From Syntrophaceae bacterium UBA1411 (lineage in GTDB: Bacteria; Desulfobacterota; Syntrophia; Syntrophales; Smithellaceae), in NCBI GenBank assembly GCA_002304995.1, contig DBPV01000131.1, positions 650-13,173 of the forward strand: a DNA stretch of 12,524 nt, given 5' to 3'. Positions 1 to 6,560 of this stretch are shown piece by piece. Each line of letters begins with the position of its first letter. Position 1 is the stretch's first letter. The position numbers and the translations under genes were made by a program. The notes beneath the pieces are model-generated. The model was given only the letters and a program-made list of their open reading frames with translations, did not search any database and had not been told where the DNA came from.

Positions 1-537
1 CGGGGCACCGGCCTGGGGCTGGCTTCCGCTTACGGCATCATCAAGGGCCACTCCGGCATGATTTCGGTTTACAGCGAGAAAGGCAAGGGAGCGACCTTCA
101 ACATCTATCTGCCGGCCTCCTTCAACGAACCGGATGAAGAGGAAACGGCGGAAGCCGATCCGCCGGGCGGACGGGAAACCATTTTGCTGGTGGATGATGA
201 GAAAGTCATTACGGAGGTCACGGGCAAGCTGCTGGAAGAGCTCGGCTACCGGATTCTGACGGCCGGCGGCGGGCAGGAAGCCGTCGACCTCTACCGGCAA
301 AAGCACGCCGAGATCGACCTGGTGATCCTCGACATGATCATGCCGGGATTGGGCGGCAGCGCCGCCTTCGACGGGATGAAGGCCGTCAATCCTTCCGTGC
401 GCGTCATTTTGTCGAGCGGCTACAGTCTCAACGGCAAAGCCCAGGCCATCATGGACAAAGGCGTCCGGTTCTTTCTGCAAAAGCCCTACCGCCTGTACGA
501 CCTGGCCCAAAAGATCAGAGAAGCGCTGTCGAACTGA
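1..537 (+). CDS. Hybrid sensor histidine kinase, C-terminal part (partial at the window's 5' edge)
   Basis: The reading frame is open from base 1 and ends in TGA, so only the last 178 residues are seen and the true start lies outside the window. Residues 1-40 are the end of a HATPase_c domain, with the ATP-lid/G2 box RGTGLGLAS followed by the usual GHSGMISVYSEKGKGATF segment. After a short acidic linker (about residues 42-58) comes a complete receiver domain (about 59-178). It has the acidic pair in LLVDDE (65-66), a phospho-acceptor Asp in LVILDMIMPG (about 111), a switch Ser in ILSSGYS and the conserved Lys in LQKPY (about 161). This arrangement is typical of cytoplasmic phosphorelay kinases with a C-terminal receiver. 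Input domain and target cannot be known from here. It is convergent with the next operon (stop codons 74 nt apart), so there is no sign of a shared function. Confidence 0.93.
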   Translation, partial: RGTGLGLASAYGIIKGHSGMISVYSEKGKGATFNIYLPASFNEPDEEETAEADPPGGRETILLVDDEKVITEVTGKLLEELGYRILTAGGGQEAVDLYRQKHAEIDLVILDMIMPGLGGSAAFDGMKAVNPSVRVILSSGYSLNGKAQAIMDKGVRFFLQKPYRLYDLAQKIREALSN

Positions 538-571
538 GAATAAGGGCAGTCTGAAAACTATGAACTAAAAT

Positions 572-614
572 CCCTAACAGCCTAAAAGCCTACAGTCTAC
601 AGTTCAACAGCCTA
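572..614. repeat. Degenerate short tandem repeat between convergent genes
   Basis: A run of 7-9 base units related to CTACAGT / AACAGCCTA. AACAGCCTA occurs exactly at 576-584 and 606-614, CTACAGT is tandem at 590-596 and 597-603, and AAAAGCCTA lies between them. The stop codon of the acyltransferase gene (TAG on the minus strand, 612-614) falls inside the last unit. The stretch is less GC-rich than the genes on either side. Its role is unknown. No convincing intrinsic terminator was found in the 74-nt convergent gap. Confidence 0.5.
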
Positions 615-1385
615 CTTGGCCGCGGCGATCTTCTGCTGGAAGATCCGGCGGGCCTCTTCGGCCGTCGCAGCGAGAGAAAAGTCCGGGGCGGTGTAATCCG
701 GTTCCAGCGTCGCGAGCAGCTGGACCGTCACCGTCGTTTGCGCTCCCATCCGGAAGGAAAAAGATCCCGGAGGAAAAAGCGCGTCGGTGTTTTCAAGGAA
801 AACCAGTTTCACGCCGGTCCGGCAGTAGCGCGCAATGCTGAAAACCCCCTTGTTGAACGGCAACAGGCGGCCGCGGCTGCGCGTGCCTTCGGGAAAGACG
901 AACAGATTGCCGCCCGAATCCAGATGGCTTTTGATTTTTTCCAGGTTGGCGGTCATGGCGGGATCGAATATTTCCGAGGAGGGGGAAGACGGCACATACC
1001 CCGCCTTTCTCAGAAACCAGCCGAAAATCGGCACGCGGAAGAAAGTATTTTTAACGATGGTCGTCTGGCGTTCGAACAGCGACACCAGCAGGATCGGATC
1101 CAGATAGGACACGTGATTGCAGACGATGATGGACGAGCGGAGGCTGCGCACGTTTTCATCGACGGCAAACCGGGCGCGGGGCGCCAGCAGGCGCAGCCAG
1201 GCGAAAAAAATTTTCAGGTGGAGGAAGTTCATCTTCTGCAGCGCGGCGGCGCTGTCTTTCAAGCGCAGCAGTGAGGGAACAAACAGAAAAAGGAGGAGAA
1301 AAAGATAGCCGAAAAGAAAATACGCCCACAAGAGCACCGTGAGGAAAAAATCGCCGACACGCTCTAAGCATCGTAAAGCGGCCAT
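612..1385 (-). CDS. PlsC-type 1-acylglycerol-3-phosphate / lipid O-acyltransferase
   Basis: 257 residues, a normal size for the PlsC (LPLAT) family. The N-terminus carries a strongly hydrophobic stretch (about residues 13-40), consistent with a membrane anchor and a cytoplasmic-face active site. The catalytic HX4D motif is intact as NHVSYLD (His91, Asp96), and the FPEGTRS substrate-binding motif is at 164-170. It is the last gene of the minus-strand operon, starting 7 nt after the ketosynthase stop with no strong ribosome-binding site, so it is probably translationally coupled. Family knowledge says such enzymes move an acyl group from ACP or CoA to a glycerolipid hydroxyl. From its position behind an ACP/ketosynthase pair, I infer that it transfers the operon's product to a membrane lipid. 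A housekeeping PlsC role is possible but less likely given the operon. Confidence 0.9.
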   Translation of the reverse strand: MAALRCLERVGDFFLTVLLWAYFLFGYLFLLLFLFVPSLLRLKDSAAALQKMNFLHLKIFFAWLRLLAPRARFAVDENVRSLRSSIIVCNHVSYLDPILLVSLFERQTTIVKNTFFRVPIFGWFLRKAGYVPSSPSSEIFDPAMTANLEKIKSHLDSGGNLFVFPEGTRSRGRLLPFNKGVFSIARYCRTGVKLVFLENTDALFPPGSFSFRMGAQTTVTVQLLATLEPDYTAPDFSLAATAEEARRIFQQKIAAAK

Positions 1386-1392
1386 GGCGCGG

Positions 1393-2631
1393 TCAGGTCA
1401 ACTTTCGGATGAGCAGGCTGGTGTTGACGCCGCCGAAGGCGAAATTCTGGATGGCCGCGGTCCGCACCGGATGTTCGATCAGCTTTTGCACGTGTTTGAT
1501 CATGGCGCAGCGTTCGTCGACCTCTTCCAGGTTGAGCGTCGGCGCGATAAAGCCTTCCTGCATCATGTAAAGCGTTAAAATGGTTTCGATGGCGCCGCAC
1601 GCCGCCATGGTGTGGCCCATGTAGCCCTTCAGCGCCACGACGTGGGGCGTGGCGCCGAAAACCGCTCCGGTGGCCTGCGCTTCGATAATGTCCCCCATCT
1701 TGGTGGCGGTGGCATGCGCGCTCACCAGATCGATTTCAGCGGCGGAAATTTTCGCGTTTTCCAGGCTGAGCTTCAGCGTCTGGGTGATGCCCTCGAGATT
1801 GGGCAGAATCAAATCGCCGCCGTTGGAGTTGCAGGCAAAACCGATGACTTCCGCCAGAATGGTCGCGCCGCGTTTTTTTGCAAACTCGTATTCCTCCAGA
1901 AGGAGGGCGCCCGCGCCTTCGGCGACCACCAGGCCGTCGCGCGCTCGGTCGAACGGCCGGGGCGTCCGGGTGGGCCGGTCGTTGAAAGAAGTGGAACAGG
2001 CCAGCAGATTGTCGAAAACCGCGACCGTGATGGTATCGTATTCATCCGCCCCGCCGCAGATCATGGCGTCCTGCAGGCCGTACTTGACGGCTTCGTAGCC
2101 GAAACCGATGGACTGGCTGGCGGTGGTGCAGGCCGTACCGGAGGAAATGATGCGGCCGGTAATGCCGAACATCTTGGAAATATTGACGGCCGTGGTGTGA
2201 ACCATGGACTTCAGGTAGTCCACCGCGCCGATCGTCTGGTAAGCCGCTTTGTCCTTCGCTTCAAAAAAAATCCGGTAAATATCGCGCTGCACAGTGGGCG
2301 AGCCGTGGATCGATCCGAAAGCAATGCCCAGCCTGCCGCCCGTTACGAACTCCCGGGGCAGTCCCGCCTGTTCCAGCACGTCCTTGGCCACCTGGCAGGC
2401 GTAATAGGCGACCGGCCCCATTGTCTTGCGGTACTGCCGGCTGAAATCGTATGTCATCGGATAGCCGACCGTGCCGTACACGCGGGAATGGATGAAGCGG
2501 CTGATCAGTTCGTCTTCGCGCAGCGCCGCGACGCCGGAGACGCCGTTAAGCAGGCTCTCCACAATGGCCTTGCGGCCGTAGCCGATGGGCGATATGGCCG
2601 AACAGGCGGTTATGACGACTCTGCGCTCCAT
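1393..2631 (-). CDS. Beta-ketoacyl-ACP synthase, FabF/KAS II-like
   Basis: 412 residues, the usual length of a FabF-type condensing enzyme. All thiolase-fold catalytic residues are visible: nucleophile Cys168 in SSGTACTTAS, His306 in SAHATATKMGD (where canonical FabF has HGTSTPxND), Lys335 and His340 in LKGYMGHTMAACG, and the C-terminal FAFGGVNTSLL glycine motif (about 397-407). It should catalyse decarboxylative condensation of malonyl-ACP with an acyl-ACP. With the complete Cys-His-His triad it is an active ketosynthase rather than a chain-length factor. The ATG lies 3 nt after the ACP stop, and it is followed by the acyltransferase 7 nt later. It is the only ketosynthase in the operon, whereas aryl-polyene clusters usually carry two or more. 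The relaxed HATAT motif suggests a secondary-lipid rather than a housekeeping enzyme, but housekeeping FabF cannot be fully excluded. Confidence 0.93.
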   Translation of the reverse strand: MERRVVITACSAISPIGYGRKAIVESLLNGVSGVAALREDELISRFIHSRVYGTVGYPMTYDFSRQYRKTMGPVAYYACQVAKDVLEQAGLPREFVTGGRLGIAFGSIHGSPTVQRDIYRIFFEAKDKAAYQTIGAVDYLKSMVHTTAVNISKMFGITGRIISSGTACTTASQSIGFGYEAVKYGLQDAMICGGADEYDTITVAVFDNLLACSTSFNDRPTRTPRPFDRARDGLVVAEGAGALLLEEYEFAKKRGATILAEVIGFACNSNGGDLILPNLEGITQTLKLSLENAKISAAEIDLVSAHATATKMGDIIEAQATGAVFGATPHVVALKGYMGHTMAACGAIETILTLYMMQEGFIAPTLNLEEVDERCAMIKHVQKLIEHPVRTAAIQNFAFGGVNTSLLIRKLT

Positions 2632-2634
2632 GGC

Positions 2635-2907
2635 TTATGGTCTTTCCACGATGATGCCCCGTATCCGGGCCAGTTTTTCGATATAGTCGATGATCTGGGT
2701 AAGCGTCCGGATCTCGATGGCCTGCTTTTTTTCTTCCTGCGTCAGTTCCGATCCCAGAAATTTTTCAATGCCGAGCAGGAGTTCAATCGCGTCGATGCTG
2801 TCAAATCCGTATGCTTCGCGCAAATTGACGTCCGGTTCGGGATCTTCAACCTCGAACTCCCTGAGAAAAATCTCGCGGACTTCCGCTTCAATCTCCTGTC
2901 GTGTCAT
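2635..2907 (-). CDS. Acyl carrier protein
   Basis: 90 residues from the chosen ATG at 2907. A TTG-initiated extension from 2949 is open but adds a basic, un-ACP-like tail, and an AAGGAG ribosome-binding site precedes 2907 by about 13 nt. The attachment Ser37 sits in YGFDSIDAIELL, a DSI variant of the usual DSL. It should be modified with 4'-phosphopantetheine by a transferase encoded elsewhere. The protein is acidic and predicted all-helical, like other type II ACPs. It carries the growing chain between the ketosynthase immediately downstream (3-nt gap), the ketoreductase and the dehydratase. It is separated from the preceding oxidoreductase gene by an unusual 131-nt gap with a hairpin, which may set a separate expression level for ACP, ketosynthase and acyltransferase. 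Confidence 0.93.
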   Translation of the reverse strand: MTRQEIEAEVREIFLREFEVEDPEPDVNLREAYGFDSIDAIELLLGIEKFLGSELTQEEKKQAIEIRTLTQIIDYIEKLARIRGIIVERP

Positions 2908-2942
2908 GAAATCTGTCCTGCTCCTTACCCTCTGCCTGCTTG

Positions 2943-2976
2943 CGGGCAATTCCGGTTTATTTCAACCGGTTGCCCG
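2943..2976 (-). other. Strong stem-loop in the gap upstream of the ACP gene
   Basis: On the + strand, CGGGCAA (2943-2949), a two-base bulge (2950-2951), CCGGTT (2952-2957), a six-base loop (2958-2963), AACCGG (2964-2969) and TTGCCCG (2970-2976) form a 13-pair stem. On the transcribed minus strand it lies between the oxidoreductase stop and the ACP ribosome-binding site, and no T-run follows. It is therefore not a classical terminator. It may be an RNA-processing, stabilising or translation-control element, or a protein-binding palindrome. Confidence 0.6.
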
Positions 2977-3039
2977 GTGTGCGTCCGAAAACCGAAAACG
3001 CGCCGCAAGGTAGCATAAATCAGCGGGGTCGTCCAGCAT
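2962..3039 (-). other. Possible 25-codon mini-ORF coupled to the oxidoreductase gene
   Basis: The oxidoreductase stop and an ATG overlap as TAATG (minus strand, 3041-3037). The ATG opens 25 codons beginning MLDDPADLCY and ending in TGA at 2964-2962. That stop lies at the apex of the stem-loop described at 2943-2976. Translational re-initiation is possible, but there is no independent ribosome-binding site and no family resemblance, so chance is a real alternative. Confidence 0.2.
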
Positions 3040-4514
3040 TAGAGTTGCCGGGCCATTTCCGCAAGAAAACGCTTTTCGCCTGCGACCTGCCGGGCGGCGG
3101 CAAACGATCCCAGCACCGCTCCCAGAACGCCGGGCGCCAGGGCGTTTTGTCCGGCCAGACAAAGACCGGCCACAGGAAGATTGTTGAGCGATGCGACCTT
3201 CAAAAGCTGGCGGGAGGACCTGAGCACACCGTAGCAGGAGCCCTCGGGACAGTTCACGTAATCCCGCAGGGTGAGCGGCGTAAACACATCGAGGAGCCGC
3301 AAGTCCTTAAACGGCCCGAAGATGTCCGCGGCTTTTTCCAGAAGTTGCCCCGCGATCGCCTGCTTTTTTTCCCGATACGCGTCTCCCCGGCGGCCCGTGC
3401 GCGTATTTTCCCAAGGGCGCCAGTCCCGGTACAGCGACCGGGAAATGATGGACAGCAGATTGGTTCCGTCCGTACCGCCCGGCCGGATCTGGCAGAAAAC
3501 GCCGTCGGCGATGGCGCCTTCTGCGCCGCAGAACAGGCGGTAGATATTGTGGTCCATGGCCGCGTGCGCCCGCGCATCCACGCCGGCCTGCAAGGCGATC
3601 ACGCCCTCGGTTTCCGCAAGCGATAAAATCCTCTCGCGCACAGATTCGCGCAGGACGTCTTCGTCGAGCAGTCCGAGAAGCGCTTTCGGATGGATGGCCG
3701 CCACCACGCCGTCGGCGGGAAGCATCCGGCCGCAGGCAAGCGAAACACCCGTGACTTTTTTTCCGGCGACATGAATTTTTTGCACCGGGCTGCCGGTCAG
3801 CAGTTCGCCGCCCAGTTCGGCAAAGCGAGCAGTGAAAACATCCGCCATGCGGGCGCCTCCGTCCTTCAACCGCCAGGAGGAAAACAAATAGCCGGCCAGC
3901 ACCATGGAATGAAAAATCACCGGGCAATCGTCAAGGTCGACGCCGATGAGCTGGCAGGGCACGGCCAAAATGGCGCGCAAACGGGCGGAGACCGCCAGTT
4001 CATCGAGCAGTTCACCCATCGGACGGAAGGACTCCATGTTCTGAAAAGGGTCGCCCGTATTGAGGAAAAAGGACGGCTTGAGCATGCCGGCGGCGATATC
4101 GCGCAGATTCTTCATGAGACTATCCAGAGCGCGGCCGTCGGCCGGACAGGCGATTCGCAGATTGTTTTCATACGCGTCCTGGCCCGTCGGCAGATCGAAG
4201 ACGAAATCGTCAAAGAGATAGCGGTCAATGACGCCGTCGCCGCCGATGCGATAAAAAAGATCGTCCACGGACAGGCCCAGCACATCGAACATCCTGCCCA
4301 GCGGCTCGTCGGGCCCCAGCGCGCCGACATAGTGCACGCCTACGGGACAGTCGATGCCGCCCCGCCGGTACGAGCGCATCAGGCCGCCCGTCACCGGATT
4401 TTTTTCCACGATTGTGACCCGGTAATCCAGAAGCGCGAGGAGAATGCCCGCGGAAAGTCCGCCGACCCCCGCGCCGATGATGACGACATTTTTTCCAGTA
4501 ATCGGATTTCTCAC
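3039..4514 (-). CDS. FAD/NAD(P)-dependent oxidoreductase of the phytoene desaturase / carotenoid isomerase / retinol saturase superfamily
   Basis: 491 residues, typical for CrtI/CrtISO/RetSat-like flavoproteins. The N-terminal dinucleotide-binding Rossmann motif is VVIIGAGVGGLSAG (Gly14, Gly16, Gly19), with the ribose-binding acidic residue Glu37 in VTIVEKNPVTGG. It is followed by the superfamily's DCPVGVHYVGALG stretch (about 55-66). The C-terminal FAD-contact segment GLCLAGQNALAPG (about 450-462) is present. The start is GTG at 4514, overlapping the upstream lipoprotein stop by four bases (GTGA) behind a GGGGAG ribosome-binding site. Relatives desaturate, isomerise or saturate conjugated polyenes. 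No phytoene synthase or other carotenoid gene lies nearby, so I infer an acyl-ACP or polyene-lipid substrate made by the same operon. The precise reaction cannot be read from sequence. Confidence 0.88.
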   Translation of the reverse strand: MRNPITGKNVVIIGAGVGGLSAGILLALLDYRVTIVEKNPVTGGLMRSYRRGGIDCPVGVHYVGALGPDEPLGRMFDVLGLSVDDLFYRIGGDGVIDRYLFDDFVFDLPTGQDAYENNLRIACPADGRALDSLMKNLRDIAAGMLKPSFFLNTGDPFQNMESFRPMGELLDELAVSARLRAILAVPCQLIGVDLDDCPVIFHSMVLAGYLFSSWRLKDGGARMADVFTARFAELGGELLTGSPVQKIHVAGKKVTGVSLACGRMLPADGVVAAIHPKALLGLLDEDVLRESVRERILSLAETEGVIALQAGVDARAHAAMDHNIYRLFCGAEGAIADGVFCQIRPGGTDGTNLLSIISRSLYRDWRPWENTRTGRRGDAYREKKQAIAGQLLEKAADIFGPFKDLRLLDVFTPLTLRDYVNCPEGSCYGVLRSSRQLLKVASLNNLPVAGLCLAGQNALAPGVLGAVLGSFAAARQVAGEKRFLAEMARQL

Positions 4515-5185
4515 GGCTTGTCTCCCCGGTCTTCCCGGCCGGCCTGCGGTGCGGATTTGACCTCCTCGGCTTCCAGAAGCGTCATCTTGAGCGAATAATC
4601 GACCCGCTCCGACGCCTGAAGCTCAATGGCGGCATAAGGATTTTGCGCATCGCCGGAAAGAGCGATTTCCCGCTCCAGGCGGCCGCCTTCCGAGTAGCGC
4701 CGGATCCGGATGCGGCCGTCTTGTCCCTGAAGCACGTCCACCCAGCCTTTCGATTGGGCGCGCCAGCGGCAGACCGTTTCTCCTTCGGCCGAGGCACCCC
4801 GCGAAACCGGTTCTCCCGCGGGCGCAAAAAAGATCAGTGCCATATCCTCCATCATGCGGCACGCCAGTTCGCCTGAATCGAAGGGAGGCAGAGCCCGGCT
4901 GACGGCCGCGCCGGAAGGGCCGTAAGACGCTTCCAGAAGAGCCACGCCTTCCGGCGTCAGAACGGCGGCCGAAAGCTTCCGCGCCGCGGGATCCGCAAGC
5001 GCAATGCCGATCAGAACAGCCCTCGTCTTCCCGGCGGCGCCGGCTTCAATGGCATGGATAAGGCGGGTTTTTTCCGTCAGAAAGGGGGCGGGACAGACCG
5101 GCGGCCGGTCGAGCGGCCGAAGCGCGGGCAGAGCCGCACACGACAGGACGAAGCAGGCGCACACGAGGACAAGGCCTTTTTTCAT
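4511..5185 (-). CDS. Small outer-membrane lipoprotein (possibly DUF3261-like)
   Basis: 224 residues. The N-terminus MKKGLVLVCACFVLSCAALP is a type II signal peptide, with the lipobox VLSC giving a lipidated Cys16. Residue +2 is Ala, not Asp, so outer-membrane sorting is expected. The remainder is a soluble domain rich in beta-prone segments that I cannot assign firmly. Aryl-polyene clusters often contain a small DUF3261 lipoprotein beside a LolA homologue, and size and position fit that, but the match is by context and weak pattern only. Its ATG overlaps the LolA-like stop by four bases (ATGA), behind a GGAAG ribosome-binding site, and its stop overlaps the oxidoreductase GTG. It is therefore embedded in the operon. 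I infer that it acts as the outer-membrane acceptor or partner of the LolA-like carrier. Confidence 0.75.
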   Translation of the reverse strand: MKKGLVLVCACFVLSCAALPALRPLDRPPVCPAPFLTEKTRLIHAIEAGAAGKTRAVLIGIALADPAARKLSAAVLTPEGVALLEASYGPSGAAVSRALPPFDSGELACRMMEDMALIFFAPAGEPVSRGASAEGETVCRWRAQSKGWVDVLQGQDGRIRIRRYSEGGRLEREIALSGDAQNPYAAIELQASERVDYSLKMTLLEAEEVKSAPQAGREDRGDKP

Positions 5186-5799
5186 TGCACTTCCCGAAAA
5201 ACGGAAGGATGGATGTCTTTATTGATCACAACGTGCTGAAAATCGATCCGGGTTTCCGCCGTCCGGCTCTCCACGATCCGCACGGTTTTGATCGCCGCGT
5301 CCCGGCGTGACACGGTGATTTCGATCCGTTCGATCATGCCGGCCATGTTCTGTCCCGTGGGCGTGAGCGTGATTTGCGTATCCGGCCCTTCCGAAAGAGA
5401 GGCGGCAAAGGAAGGATTGGCGTCAAACCGGCCGCTCATCCACCCGGCAACCTCGTCGAGCACGATTTTCATCGCCTGCACGCCGCCGCTCAGATCCTCG
5501 ATCATTTTGCCGCCGGATGCGATATAGCGCCTGGTTTTTCCCCTGTCCGAAACCACGACGCTCCGCAGCGGCCGGGTGTACTCCCAGCGGATGGACGAGG
5601 GGGCGGCGTAATAGAACTTTCCTTCCGACACGAGCGGCCTGGCCAGAATCTTCATCGTCTTTTTCTGGACGAAGTCCGCGGAAATGGTAGTAATGCGCGC
5701 CGCTTCCCGGCGCAGCTGGGCGAAATCGTCCGCCCGGACGCCCGACGGCAGAACGACAAGCAAAATCAGGAGCAGAATTTTGATTCCGGTCCGCCCCAT
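5182..5799 (-). CDS. LolA-like periplasmic outer-membrane lipid/lipoprotein carrier
   Basis: 205 residues from the ATG at 5799, two nt after the reductase stop. The frame stays open further upstream, but that part only mirrors the reductase gene, and the chosen Met opens a clean signal peptide (hydrophobic residues 6-18, likely cleavage after VRA, residue 23). The mature part has the LolA-family pattern: an early ISADFVQKKTMKIL segment, then SEGKFYYAAPSSIRWEYTRPL, in which a G-F-Y turn and an R-W strand precede a basic/polar stretch. LolA proteins form an open beta-barrel that shields acyl chains across the periplasm. The housekeeping lolA is normally not in a fatty-acid operon. This copy sits between ketoreductase and lipoprotein genes, as LolA homologues do in aryl-polyene clusters, so a dedicated role in exporting the operon's lipid is inferred. 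Confidence 0.85.
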   Translation of the reverse strand: MGRTGIKILLLILLVVLPSGVRADDFAQLRREAARITTISADFVQKKTMKILARPLVSEGKFYYAAPSSIRWEYTRPLRSVVVSDRGKTRRYIASGGKMIEDLSGGVQAMKIVLDEVAGWMSGRFDANPSFAASLSEGPDTQITLTPTGQNMAGMIERIEITVSRRDAAIKTVRIVESRTAETRIDFQHVVINKDIHPSVFREVQ

Positions 5800-5801
5800 A
5801 C

Positions 5802-6536
5802 TCAGAACATACCGCCGTTGACGGTGATGACCTGCCCCGTGATAAAAGAGGCGTCGTCGGAGCACAAAAAGCGGATGACGCGGGCGATCTCTTCGGGCTT
5901 TCCCACGCGCGCCATCGGAATGGCGGCCTTGATCATGCCCTCGTCCATCGGCATGGCGCTCAGCATGTCCGTATCCACGGGACCGGGCGCCACCACGTTG
6001 ACCCGGATGCCGAAACGCGCCACTTCCTTGGCCAGCGAGCTCGACGCGGCGTTGACGCCGGCCTTGGCCGCCGCGTAATTGGCCTGCCCGCGGTTGGGCA
6101 TCACGGCCGAGATGGAGGAAACGGAAACGATCGCGCCGCGTTTTTTCCGGATCATTTCGCGCAAAACGGGCTTGGTCACGTTGAAGAATCCGTTGAGCGT
6201 CGTGTTGATGACTTTGTGCCACTCCTCGTCGCCCATCATCATGAACAATCCATCGGCAGTCACGCCCGCGTTGTTCACCAGCACGTCGATCCGCTTATGC
6301 TCGGCAACCACCGCCGCCAGCGCCTCTTTCACCGCTGCCGCATCGGCGACGTCGAATTTCCGGATTTCGCCCGCCGAACCGGCGGCTTCCACCTGCGCCA
6401 GCGTTTCGGCGGCCGCCGCCTCGCTGGCGTTGTAATTCACCACGACATAAAAACCCGCCCTGGCCAGCTCCACCGCCGTCGCACGTCCGATTCCGCGACT
6501 GGCCCCCGTCACGATGGCTACCTTTTTTTCCTCCAT
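5802..6536 (-). CDS. 3-oxoacyl-ACP reductase, FabG-like SDR
   Basis: 244 residues, the standard length of a classical short-chain dehydrogenase/reductase. The cofactor motif TGASRGIG is at residues 10-17, the NNAG motif at 88-91, and the catalytic set is Asn115, Ser141, Tyr154 and Lys158 (in NYAAAKAG). The C-terminus SFITGQVITVNGGMF is diagnostic of FabG-type enzymes. It should reduce 3-ketoacyl-ACP to 3-hydroxyacyl-ACP with NADPH. The ATG follows an AAGGAG sequence about 10 nt upstream, within a 24-nt gap after the dehydratase. The operon position between dehydratase and LolA-like genes corresponds to the ketoreductase of aryl-polyene clusters rather than to a housekeeping fabD-fabG-acpP-fabF order. 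That order is absent here, and no fabD or fabH lies in the window. Confidence 0.94.
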   Translation of the reverse strand: MEEKKVAIVTGASRGIGRATAVELARAGFYVVVNYNASEAAAAETLAQVEAAGSAGEIRKFDVADAAAVKEALAAVVAEHKRIDVLVNNAGVTADGLFMMMGDEEWHKVINTTLNGFFNVTKPVLREMIRKKRGAIVSVSSISAVMPNRGQANYAAAKAGVNAASSSLAKEVARFGIRVNVVAPGPVDTDMLSAMPMDEGMIKAAIPMARVGKPEEIARVIRFLCSDDASFITGQVITVNGGMF

Positions 6537-6560
6537 TGCCTCCGGTCTCCTTTGTTTGAT

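Noticed and set aside
1612..3018. A 468-codon open frame on the + strand, antisense to the ketosynthase and ACP genes
   Set aside because: The opposite strand encodes proteins with intact catalytic motifs. This frame has low-complexity Gly/Arg/Asp-rich composition and no recognisable domain.
3690..4598. A 302-codon open frame on the + strand, antisense to the FAD oxidoreductase
   Set aside because: Antisense shadow of a gene with clear FAD-binding motifs. No domain or ribosome-binding site supports it.
5800..6222. N-terminal extension of the LolA-like protein into the ketoreductase gene
   Set aside because: The extension is the reductase gene read in another frame. The start at 5799 gives a proper signal peptide and sits two bases after the reductase stop.
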